Source: an uncultured Eubacteriales bacterium (GTDB lineage: Bacteria > Bacillota > Clostridia > Oscillospirales > Oscillospiraceae). Taken from it: a stretch of 64,000 bases of DNA. This document shows positions 51,563 through 59,313 of the stretch, one piece after another. Location: contig CABQNH010000004.1 of the NCBI GenBank assembly GCA_902465435.1, positions 1-64,000 of the forward strand, in the 5' to 3' direction. Every line of letters starts with the position of its first letter. Position 1 is the first letter of the stretch. Position numbers and translations under genes: made by a program. The notes beneath the pieces were generated by a model. The model did not search any database and was not told the DNA's origin. It worked only from the letters and a program-made list of their open reading frames with translations.

Positions 51563-52134
51563 AAAAGAACAGCACCTCAAACGAGATGCTGTTTCTTCCG
51601 CGCCGGAAGGGACTCGGCTGCATTTGCGCGTCGCGCAAATGATGGATGCCGCATTTGCGGCCTGTGCTTCCACCGGAAGCACAGATGGGAAGTTCGAGAT
51701 CCCTTCCAGAAGTAGTTTTACACGCAATTTCCACGAAATAAAAAAGAACATCACCTCAAACGAGATGCTGTTCTGGTACGCCGGAAGGGACTCGGCTGCA
51801 TTTGCGCGTCGCGCAAATGATGGACGCCGCATTTGCGGCCTGTGCTTCCACCGGAAGCACAGATGGGAAGTTCGAGATCCCTTCCAGAAGTAGTTTTACA
51901 CGCAATTTCCACGAAATAAAAAAGAACATCACCTCAAACGAGATGCTGTTCTGGTACGCCGGAAGGGACTCGGCTGCATTTGCGCGTCGCGCAAATGATG
52001 GACGCCGCATTTGCGGCCTGTGCTTCCACCGGAAGCACAGATGGGAAGTTCGAGATCCCTTCCGGAAGTAGTTTTACACGCAATTTCCACGAAATAAAAA
52101 AGAACAGCACCTCAAACGAGATGCTGTTCTGGTA
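51563..52134 (-). repeat. 178-bp tandem array downstream of tRNA-Arg
   Basis: Three units with exact 178-bp period (51601-51778, 51779-51956, 51957-52134) plus a distal terminator copy at 51563-51596. On the minus strand each unit has the tRNA terminator hairpin (AGAACAGCA ... TGCTGTTCT then T6), a spacer, an inverted copy of the tRNA 3' region (CTTCCGGAAGGGATCTCGAA in the tRNA-proximal unit), three palindromes (CTGTGCTTCC/GGAAGCACAG, CCGCAAATGCGG, ATTTGCGCG/CGCGCAAAT) and then the last 20 nt of the tRNA, GAGTCCCTTCCGGCGTACCA. Unit sequences differ at only a few positions. Frames through the array on both strands are repeat artefacts. Confidence 0.93.
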
Positions 52135-52206
52135 CGCCGGAAGGGACTCGAACCCCCGACCTACTGGTTCGTAGCCAGTCACTCTATCCAACTGAGCTAC
52201 CGGCGC
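52130..52206 (-). tRNA. tRNA-Arg(ACG)
   Basis: A full cloverleaf on the minus strand: acceptor GCGCCGG with CCGGCGT, D-arm GTAGCTCAGTTGGATAGAG, anticodon arm ACTGG-CTACGAA-CCAGT with anticodon ACG, T-arm GGGGGTTCGAGTCCC, and an encoded CCA at 52130-52132. A34 would be converted to inosine. Its terminator hairpin is at 52101-52129. It lies between asnS (divergent) and the 178-bp array. Confidence 0.97.
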
Positions 52207-52231
52207 ATACCGCGCTCCTCAGCGCTCAGAT

Positions 52232-52260
52232 ATAATAGCACACAACCATCCAAAATGCAA
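52232..52260 (-). promoter_or_regulatory. promoter of tRNA-Arg
   Basis: On the minus strand TTGCAT, 17 bp, TATTAT, about 26 bp before the tRNA 5' end. Confidence 0.75.
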
Positions 52261-52384
52261 TAGGTAAAATCAAAATTTTTAAAATTTTTTGCCTTCCGAT
52301 CGTTCTATGCGGTAACCTTGCGGCGCTTTTCCGGCCGAAAACAGAAAATCTCCCAGAAAATCCGGAAAGAAACGCAATTCACTC

Positions 52385-52413
52385 TTGTAAAAACGCGGAG
52401 ATTGGCGTATACT
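52385..52413 (+). promoter_or_regulatory. promoter of asnS
   Basis: TTGTAA, 17 bp, TATACT. The transcript should start near 52420. Confidence 0.7.
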
Positions 52414-52419
52414 TTATTT

Positions 52420-52615
52420 TAACATTTTACTTTGCACAAGGCTTGGGGCGTCTGTGCGCTCCGTGCTTAGTACACGGCGGGAGCTTCCCTGCCCTAACGT
52501 GCCGTGTGCGTAGGGTCGGCCGATGCGGCGAACTACTTTTGTCCCACCGCAGTGCCGCCTGACGGGTATCTTGGCTGCGCGGTATTTTCACAGGCGCTTC
52601 ACTTTTCATCTACCG
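52420..52615 (+). ncRNA. unassigned structured leader of asnS
   Basis: About 200 nt between the asnS promoter and ribosome binding site, GC-rich against an AT-rich upstream flank and without a gene. Visible helices include ACACGGC (52472-52478) with GCCGTGT (52501-52507) enclosing GGGAGCTTCCC, and GCGGC (52525-52529) with GCCGC (52554-52558). I see no T-box core, which would be the usual control of asnS. It could be an aminoacyl-tRNA-synthetase leader of another type or an independent small RNA. Confidence 0.45.
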
Positions 52616-52631
52616 AAAGGAATTGAACGAA

Positions 52632-54023
<1,392 letters not shown>

Positions 54024-54069
54024 GCGGCTGAAGCCGGTCGGCACAACGGCGTTTGCCATCATGAATCGT

Positions 54070-54114
54070 GAAAACGGCTGGAGAAATCACTTCTTGATTT
54101 CTCCAGCCGTTTTC
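54070..54114 (+). terminator. terminator-like palindrome after asnS, start of the F1 array
   Basis: A perfect 20-bp stem (54070-54089 with 54095-54114), 5-nt loop. Its right arm ends in TTTTC. It serves as the asnS terminator and is the private palindrome that borders F1 copy C1. Confidence 0.8.
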
Positions 54115-54365
54115 AGGTTGTCAATAAAGTCCGTAACCGTCAAAACAGGAAAACAATTTTGACGATTTTTCTTTCAGCGAGTCCATTTCATTTTATGGAA
54201 AAATTCAAATAAATTGAGTTCAAAAACAAGGAAATATTTATTGTTTTGACTTACTTCGGAACTCGCGCCTTACCGTACCTATGTACGCCTACAGGCGCGA
54301 GTTTCTCGTATTTCGAACTTTCTTGACAGCCTGCCAGTGTGTCAAAAAGGTTTTTTGACACGCTG
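54115..54365 (+). repeat. F1 element copy C1
   Basis: 251 bp: TTGTCAATAAAGTCCGTAAC 5' module, CAAAACAGGAAAACAATTTT, AT-rich centre, TTGTTTTGACTTACTTCGGA, hairpin CTCGCGCC/GGCGCGAG enclosing CGTACCTATGTACG, CGAACTTTCTTGACAGCC, then a terminal palindrome (54335-54365) with arms CAGTGTGTCAAAAA and TTTTTTGACACGCTG. GTCAAAAC near the 5' end is complementary to GTTTTGAC before the hairpin. No coding frame. Confidence 0.9.
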
Positions 54366-54392
54366 CGGGGCCGTCCTGAGGACGGCCCCGCA
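54364..54392. repeat. private palindrome between C1 and C2
   Basis: TGCGGGGCCGTCC and GGACGGCCCCGCA around TGA. It joins the end of C1 to the start of C2 and is unrelated in sequence to the palindrome before C1. Confidence 0.85.
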
Positions 54393-54643
54393 GACTGTCA
54401 ATAAAGTCCGTAACCGTCAAAACAGGAAAACAATTTTGACGATTTTTCTTTCAGCGAGTCCATTTCATTTTATGGAAAAATTCAAATAAATTGAGTTCAA
54501 AAACAAGGAAATATTTATTGTTTTGACTTACTTCGGAACTCGCGCCTTACCGTACCTATGTACGCCTACAGGCGCGAGATTCCTTGCCTTCCGAACTTTC
54601 TTGATCGTCCGCCAGCGTATCAAAAAGGTTTTTTGATACGCTG
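54393..54643 (+). repeat. F1 element copy C2
   Basis: Also 251 bp. The first ~190 bp are essentially identical to C1; the last ~60 bp differ and resemble copy C3 (ATTCCTTGCCTTCCG). Its terminal palindrome has arms CAGCGTATCAAAAA and TTTTTTGATACGCTG, where G-C of C1 is A-T with the partner base changed too. It is followed by another private palindrome, GGCGGGC/GCCCGCC at 54645-54662. Confidence 0.9.
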
Positions 54644-54675
54644 AGGCGGGCTGGCGCCCGCCCACGAGGATAACG

Positions 54676-54734
54676 ATGCCAGACGTCGTTTTGCCCCGTG
54701 AAAAACCGTGTGTGCCCTTGTCAACTGACGCTAA
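54676..54734 (+). repeat. F2 dispersed repeat, copy 3
   Basis: Aligns over about 55 bp with 26152-26210 and contains the 18-mer CTTGTCAACTGACGCTAA (54717-54734), also present in inverted orientation at 24882-24899. It follows the private palindrome 54645-54662. Confidence 0.7.
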
Positions 54735-54842
54735 GGTTTGGAAAACGCAGGAATACTGGATGTCTTTCCGATTTTCCAACCGAAGCCATGGCAGAAAAGA
54801 TCCGTTGTCCGCCGCCGGGGATGGATTCAGGGGTTCCCCTAT

Positions 54843-54870
54843 CTTCCGAACTTTCTTGATAGCCTGCCAG
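54843..54870 (+). repeat. F1 3'-end fragment beyond F2
   Basis: CTTCCGAACTTTCTTGATAG then CCTGCCAG matches the segment just before the terminal palindrome of F1 copies. The sequence between 54735 and 54842 is unique in the window, so this could be a third array unit with a different 5' part. From 54024 to 54939 no coding gene is supported. Confidence 0.7.
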
Positions 54871-54939
54871 ACTGTCCATTTTGCATATGCATTCCAGTAC
54901 CGTTTCGTTCGGCGGAGCGGCAATGTGCTTTTGGCGTGA

Positions 54940-55527
54940 TCAAAGCACGCCGAAATGCTCCAGAATAATTTTCAGGCCAAGGAAAATCAGCACAACACCG
55001 CCCGTAATTTCCGCCTTTTTCTGATAGCGGCAGCCGAACACATTGCCGATCTTCACGCCAAGGCAGGAAATGAGGAAGGTCGTCAGACCGATCACCGCAA
55101 CGCCGAAAAGCGTATTGCTCAGTTCGCTTGCCACAAGCACCGTTACCGGCACGCAGGCAAAGGTAATACCGACCGCAAAGGCGTCGATGCTTGTTGCGAC
55201 CGCCATCAAAAACATTGTCTTTGCGTCCAGTCCGGCCGATGCCTCTTCCTCCTGCTCGGTGAGCGCCTCGCGGATCATGTTGCCGCCGATCACCGCCAGC
55301 AAAACAAAGGCCACCCATGGCGCGATCGCGTTGATGTAGCGCTCAAAGCTTGCGCCGAGCAGATAGCCCAGAAGCGGCATCAGTGCCTGAAATCCGCCGA
55401 ACCAGACGCCGCAAATTGCGGCATTCCGAAAATCGACCCGTTTCATTGCCAGGCCCTTGCAGACCGATACGGCAAACGCATCCATCGACAGGCCGACCGC
55501 CAGCAGCAGTAAGGATACCAGTCCCAT
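54940..55527 (-). CDS. mntP: manganese efflux pump MntP
   Basis: Exports Mn2+ to prevent toxicity. The 195-residue protein has six membrane helices in two DUF204 repeats. Asp-containing motifs GLSMDAFAVSVCKGLAM near 13 and ATSIDAFAVGITFACVPV near 111 are the duplicated metal-path segments. Family-typical length. GGGAG precedes the ATG at 55527. A yybP-ykoY-type riboswitch with terminator upstream fits manganese control. Confidence 0.95.
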   Translation of the reverse strand: MGLVSLLLLAVGLSMDAFAVSVCKGLAMKRVDFRNAAICGVWFGGFQALMPLLGYLLGASFERYINAIAPWVAFVLLAVIGGNMIREALTEQEEEASAGLDAKTMFLMAVATSIDAFAVGITFACVPVTVLVASELSNTLFGVAVIGLTTFLISCLGVKIGNVFGCRYQKKAEITGGVVLIFLGLKIILEHFGVL

Positions 55528-55543
55528 TTGATCGTCTCCCTGT

Positions 55544-55582
55544 TAAGAAAAAAATAAGGGGCAGATACGCGCGTACCTGCCT
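55544..55582 (-). terminator. riboswitch expression-platform terminator of mntP
   Basis: On the minus strand GGCAGGTACG (55572-55581) pairs with CGTATCTGCC (55560-55569), followed by CCTTATTTTTTT. It ends just before the GGGAG of mntP. Confidence 0.8.
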
Positions 55583-55589
55583 CAAGCGT

Positions 55590-55708
55590 GAAGCAAACGG
55601 CGCACATACAGAATTGCTCTGTATGAGTCTCATCAATTAAGGTATGCCAGGTAAGCTACCAGTATGTTGACATACCGCATTCGAGAATGCCGATTACTCC
55701 CTCATGAC
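55590..55708 (-). promoter_or_regulatory. yybP-ykoY manganese riboswitch
   Basis: On the minus strand the leader has GAGGGAGTAATC near its start, GGTATGTCAACATACTGG in the middle and GATGAGACTC further on, matching remembered features of the yybP-ykoY class (GGGGAGTA loop, CAACATACT). It sits between a consensus promoter and an intrinsic terminator before mntP, a known target. Mn2+ binding should favour read-through. Confidence 0.75.
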
Positions 55709-55714
55709 GGGGTT

Positions 55715-55743
55715 ATTATAGCGTTATGCCGTACATTTGTCAA
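55715..55743 (-). promoter_or_regulatory. promoter of the mntP leader
   Basis: On the minus strand TTGACA, 17 bp, TATAAT, a perfect consensus. Confidence 0.88.
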
Positions 55744-55801
55744 GAAAGAACGGAAAAATCCCGTAAACAGGCGGAATGTCTCCATTTTTCTGAAAAACGG
55801 A

Positions 55802-55830
55802 TTGTCGAACGCGATTTCCTGTGCTATACT
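55802..55830 (+). promoter_or_regulatory. promoter of comEA-rsmE
   Basis: TTGTCG, 17 bp, TATACT, 37 bp before the comEA-like start. Confidence 0.6.
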
Positions 55831-55867
55831 TTCTTGCAGAACGTGTCACAAAATGGGAGGGAGAATT

Positions 55868-56299
55868 ATGAATCGCAGGAAAGCAGAGTATCTTATGCTG
55901 ATTCTGACCGCGCTCTGTCTTGCGTTCTTTCTCGGCTATTACCTCGGAACAAGCAGCTCCGGCACGCTGCGGATCAACACGACGCCAATCCCACCGAGCA
56001 CCACGCAAACCGCCGATCCCAATGCGGCTGATGGCACGGAAGACATTGCTTTCTTACCGGCTGCAACCGAAGCTGCGCCGACGGAAGCCCAGCTGCTCAT
56101 CGACCTCAACACGGCAACCATGGATGAGCTGATGCTGCTCGACGGCGTCGGAGAAAAGACCGCGCAGAATATTCTTTCCTATCGCGAGCAGCACGGCGGC
56201 TTTACTGATATCTCACAGCTTCTTGAGGTATCCGGCATTGGGGAGAAGAAGTATGCGGCGATTCGGGATCATGTAACCGTCTCCGCTCCTCAAGGATAA
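55868..56299 (+). CDS. comEA: ComEA-like helix-hairpin-helix DNA-binding protein
   Basis: The 143-residue protein has one N-terminal membrane helix (LMLILTALCLAFFLGYYLG, 9-27), a Thr/Pro/Ala linker, and a double helix-hairpin-helix at about 77-137 (LIDLNTATMDELMLLDGVGE, FTDISQLLEVSGIGEKKY). ComEA is the membrane DNA receptor for transformation. It lacks the SLBB domain of B. subtilis ComEA and no comEC follows, so a DNA-uptake role is likely but not shown. GGGAGGGAG precedes the ATG. Confidence 0.85.
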   Translation: MNRRKAEYLMLILTALCLAFFLGYYLGTSSSGTLRINTTPIPPSTTQTADPNAADGTEDIAFLPAATEAAPTEAQLLIDLNTATMDELMLLDGVGEKTAQNILSYREQHGGFTDISQLLEVSGIGEKKYAAIRDHVTVSAPQG

Positions 56300-56315
56300 G
56301 TTTTTTGGAGGAAAT

Positions 56316-57047
56316 ATGGCAAGATTCTTTGTAGAAAACAGAATAGACCACCCGCAGTTTCTAACGCTTACCGGCGAAAATGCCGAGCACGCCCGCGTGC
56401 TGCGTCTGAAAAACGGCGAGCCCGTGACCGTATGCGACGGAGAAGGAACCGAGTACCGCTGTACCGTCTCCGACGTCTCCGGCGGGCAGATTTCGCTGGT
56501 CGTCAACGACGTGGCGCCGTCTGCCGCAGAGGCGCGTGTGCGCAGCGCAATCTATATGGCATTTCCCAAAGCGGATAAGCTGGAGCATGTGATTCAGAAG
56601 GCCACAGAGCTTGGCGTGGATGAGATTGTTGCATTCCCGAGTGCACGCTGTGTGGCGCGTCCGGACGAAAAAGCACTGAAGAAAAAGCTGGAGCGGTGGC
56701 ATAAAATCGCGCGCTCCGCAGCCGAGCAGTCACGGCGCGGGCGAATCCCCACCGTTCTTGCGCTCGCTTCCTATGAGCAGGCACTCGCTAGCGCTGCGCA
56801 GGCAGAGCTTTCCGTGCTTTTCTATGAAAATGAGCGCTCCTGCACCTTCCGTCAGGCCATCGAATCGCGACCCTTTTCCAGCTGCGCGCTTATGACCGGC
56901 CCGGAGGGCGGCTTTGAGAACGAGGAAGTCGAAAAGGCGTCGGCAGCCGGACTGCAGATTTGTACGCTTGGCAGGCGCATCCTTCGCTGCGAGACCGCGC
57001 CGCTCTGTGCACTGTCCGCCCTGCAGTATGCTGCCGGTGAATTTTAA
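56316..57047 (+). CDS. rsmE: 16S rRNA m3U1498 methyltransferase RsmE
   Basis: SPOUT enzyme that methylates N3 of U1498 in 16S rRNA. The 243-residue protein has the PUA-like N-terminal part (ARFFVENRIDHPQFLTLTGE, HARVLRLKNGEPV) and the trefoil-knot domain with KADKLEHVIQKATELGVDEI near 85, RSAAEQSRRGRIP near 132, and TGPEGGFENEEV near 193. TTGGAGG is the ribosome binding site. No prmA lies upstream, unlike many genomes. Confidence 0.95.
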   Translation: MARFFVENRIDHPQFLTLTGENAEHARVLRLKNGEPVTVCDGEGTEYRCTVSDVSGGQISLVVNDVAPSAAEARVRSAIYMAFPKADKLEHVIQKATELGVDEIVAFPSARCVARPDEKALKKKLERWHKIARSAAEQSRRGRIPTVLALASYEQALASAAQAELSVLFYENERSCTFRQAIESRPFSSCALMTGPEGGFENEEVEKASAAGLQICTLGRRILRCETAPLCALSALQYAAGEF

Positions 57048-57070
57048 ACGGCTTGATCGCATTTAAGTAT

Positions 57071-57122
57071 AAATCGCCCCAACCCTTTCATAGGATGTCC
57101 ATGAGAGGAGTTGGGGCGATTT
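57071..57122 (+). promoter_or_regulatory. hairpin enclosing the flippase translation start region
   Basis: AAATCGCCCCAAC (57071-57083) pairs perfectly with GTTGGGGCGATTT (57110-57122). The second arm lies between the GAGAGGAG ribosome binding site (57103-57110) and the TTG start at 57121, so the start codon is partly inside the stem. It may act as the rsmE terminator, lacking a T-run, or as a translation brake. Confidence 0.6.
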
Positions 57123-58671
57123 GCAAAAACAGCCGTCTATTTTTCACGGCGCACTGCTGCTGACCGGCGCGGGATTCTTCTTCCGGCTTGTATCAATGCT
57201 CTTTCAGGCCTATCTTGCACGGACAGTCGGCGCTTCCGGGGTTGGTCTGCTGCAGTTGATCGGCGCAGTCGGCGTTTTCTCCATGACCCTCGGTACCTCC
57301 GGCGTGCGCGTCGCTGCCATGTATCTCTCCGCAGAGGAATATGGTCACCGCAGACTCGGCGGCATCCGCTCTGCAATGTCGCACTGTATCGTCTACGGAA
57401 TGATCGTCAGCACGATCACCGGAATTGCGCTCTGCCTTTCGGCGCAATGGCTTGCGCTTCGCTGGGTCAAGGATCTGCGCGCCGCATCCAGCCTGCGGAT
57501 CATGGGGCTGTTTCTCCCGTTTAATTGCCTGTGCGCCGTGATGAGCGGCTACTATACCGCCTGCTCCCGGATTCGGAAGCTGGTTGTTATTGAGATCGCC
57601 GAGCGGATCGTTTCCCTGCTTTTCACTGCGGCACTGCTGCAAACCTGGGCAAGCGGAGATTTAGGGCGCGCCTGCTGCGCCGTCACTCTGGGGAGCAGTG
57701 TGGGCTGCGTGTTTGACTTTTTCCTTTTGTATGCCTCATACCGCAAGGATTGCCGTCACTATGGCCCAATTCCGCCCAATCTCTCCATGGGAAGACGGCT
57801 CATACGGCTCTGCGTGCCGCTTGCGCTCAATGATATTCTGCGCTCCGGCCTTTCCACCTGCGAGCAGTTTTTGATCCCCTGGGGCTTATCCGGCGCGGGC
57901 GGCGGACGAGAGAGCGCAATGGCAGATTACGGAACCATCCATGGCATGGTCTTCCCTGTTATGATGTTCCCCGCCGCGATCCTCTACTCCGTCGCCGATG
58001 TGCTCGTGCCGGAGCTTTCCCGCAATCGGGCAATCGGCCGTCAGGTTCGCATTCAGGATCTTGCCGACAAATGCCTGCGTATGGGACTGGTATTTTCCGT
58101 TTTGGTATCCGGCAGCCTTGCCGTGCTTTCCCGTCCGCTGGGTCAGCTGCTCTACCGGAGCGACGCAGCCGGCGCTTACCTGCGGCTGTTTGCGCCGCTT
58201 GTTCTGATTCTTTACATGGACGCCATGGTGGATGGGATGCACAAGGGCTTGGGGCAGCAGCTTTATTGCGTGCGCTACAACACGATAACCAATGTGATGG
58301 ATGTAGTGCTTCTGTTTCTGTTATTGCCGCGCTATGGAATTTCCGGCTATTATTTTACATTTGCCTTTACGCACGTTATTAATTTCTATTTAAGCATCGC
58401 GCGGCTGATCAAGGTTGCAGACTGCACTGTCCGCCCCGGCTTTCTGCTGCGCGCACTGCTGAGCGGCGCACTGTCCGTTGCCTGCACCTGTCTGCTCCCC
58501 GATTGTGCAGACCTTCCTGGACTCGTGCTGCGCGGCCTTGCATTTTGTGCCGCTTCATTCGTGTTTTTTACGGTGTCTCAGGTGGTGTCGCAGTCGGACC
58601 GGGCATGGCTTTGCGCCCTTCTGCGGCATTCGCAATCGAAGTCACGCGAAGCGTCTGCCCGCAAACCGTAA
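57121..58671 (+). CDS. MATE/MOP-superfamily flippase, SpoVB-like
   Basis: Polysaccharide/lipid flippase of 516 residues with about 14 membrane helices, in the SpoVB/MurJ-like group: GALLLTGAGFFFRLVSMLFQ and ARTVGASGVGLLQLIGA at the N-terminus, LRIMGLFLPFNCLCAVMSGYYT near 125, and MVFPVMMFPAAILYSVADVLVPELS near 277. SpoVB-like proteins are needed for spore cortex synthesis; a general lipid II or capsule flippase role is also possible. The start is TTG at 57121. Its last 104 bp overlap the convergent trmO gene. Confidence 0.85.
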   Translation: MQKQPSIFHGALLLTGAGFFFRLVSMLFQAYLARTVGASGVGLLQLIGAVGVFSMTLGTSGVRVAAMYLSAEEYGHRRLGGIRSAMSHCIVYGMIVSTITGIALCLSAQWLALRWVKDLRAASSLRIMGLFLPFNCLCAVMSGYYTACSRIRKLVVIEIAERIVSLLFTAALLQTWASGDLGRACCAVTLGSSVGCVFDFFLLYASYRKDCRHYGPIPPNLSMGRRLIRLCVPLALNDILRSGLSTCEQFLIPWGLSGAGGGRESAMADYGTIHGMVFPVMMFPAAILYSVADVLVPELSRNRAIGRQVRIQDLADKCLRMGLVFSVLVSGSLAVLSRPLGQLLYRSDAAGAYLRLFAPLVLILYMDAMVDGMHKGLGQQLYCVRYNTITNVMDVVLLFLLLPRYGISGYYFTFAFTHVINFYLSIARLIKVADCTVRPGFLLRALLSGALSVACTCLLPDCADLPGLVLRGLAFCAASFVFFTVSQVVSQSDRAWLCALLRHSQSKSREASARKP

Positions 58672-59305
58672 ATTGAACCGCAAGACCCGCGAACTGCAGA
58701 CCATAGATGCGTTCCGGATCATGCTGATACTGTGGGCGCGGATCCTGCGCAAGAATTCCAAAGAGACCCTCGCGCTTCTCCGCCGGGACAGCTTCCAGAA
58801 GCTCCGGCGCAATTTCAACCGAAAGCTTTCGGGATTCCGGACGGGCGGCAAAGCCGCAGCTTGCGTCCGGCCGGCAGTCGGCATATGGGAGATAGGGCTT
58901 AATATCATAAATCGGCGTACCGTTTAAAAGATCCGCGCCGCCGACGCGCAGCACGGTGCCGAGCTTTTCGCGGCGTTCAATGCCGAGAAGCCGCACACAG
59001 GACAGCCCGATGGGGTTTGGGCGAAAGGGGGAGCGCGTTGCAAACACCCCCATGCGCGCATTGCCGCCTAAGCGCGGCGGCCGAACAGTCGGCGACCAAT
59101 CTTCCCGAATCGCCTTGGAAAACTCCCAAATTAGCCAGAGATGAGAAAACGACTCCAGACCGCGCAGTGCATCCGGATTTCGATAAGACGGCTCAAAGAC
59201 AACCAGTGCCTCTAAGGACTCCACAAGCCCCGATTGGCGGGGAATCCCGAATTTTTCTTCAAAATCGCTTTGGATTCTGGCAACGACGCTCCAATGATGC
59301 TCCAT
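58568..59305 (-). CDS. trmO: tRNA (N6-threonylcarbamoyladenosine37-N6)-methyltransferase TrmO/TsaA
   Basis: TrmO adds a methyl group to t6A37 in tRNA-Thr using SAM. The 245-residue protein has the family's N-terminal beta-barrel domain: IQSDFEEKFGIPRQSGL near 11, FSHLWLIWEF near 52, ATRSPFRPNPIGLSCVRLLG near 89, and GTPIYDIKPYLPYADC near 128. The ATG at 59305 follows GAGG; the ATG at 59317 overlaps the upstream stop as ATGA. Its C-terminal ~35 residues are encoded by DNA that also encodes the flippase C-terminus on the other strand. Confidence 0.88.
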   Translation of the reverse strand: MEHHWSVVARIQSDFEEKFGIPRQSGLVESLEALVVFEPSYRNPDALRGLESFSHLWLIWEFSKAIREDWSPTVRPPRLGGNARMGVFATRSPFRPNPIGLSCVRLLGIERREKLGTVLRVGGADLLNGTPIYDIKPYLPYADCRPDASCGFAARPESRKLSVEIAPELLEAVPAEKREGLFGILAQDPRPQYQHDPERIYGLQFAGLAVQFTVCGQTLRVTSIANAAEGRKAMPGPTATPPETP

Positions 59306-59313
59306 AATCGACC

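Noticed and set aside
51563..52134. CRISPR array
   Set aside because: The whole 178-bp unit is repeated without variable spacers, and no cas gene is present.
51624..52191. Overlapping frames of 60-92 codons on both strands in the 178-bp array
   Set aside because: They repeat with the array, read through palindromes and part of the tRNA, and lack ribosome binding sites. They are by-products of a repeat length not divisible by three.
52420..52615. T-box, ZTP riboswitch, 6S or SRP RNA for the asnS leader
   Set aside because: The T-box core is missing. A CCGCCTGACGG segment only loosely resembles the ZTP motif and asnS is not a known target. No terminal long helix as in 6S, and no SRP tetraloop, could be found.
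54528..54923. 131-codon minus-strand frame
   Set aside because: It reads through F1 and F2 repeats and private palindromes. Its recurring GVHRYGKARVPK ending is simply the F1 hairpin translated.
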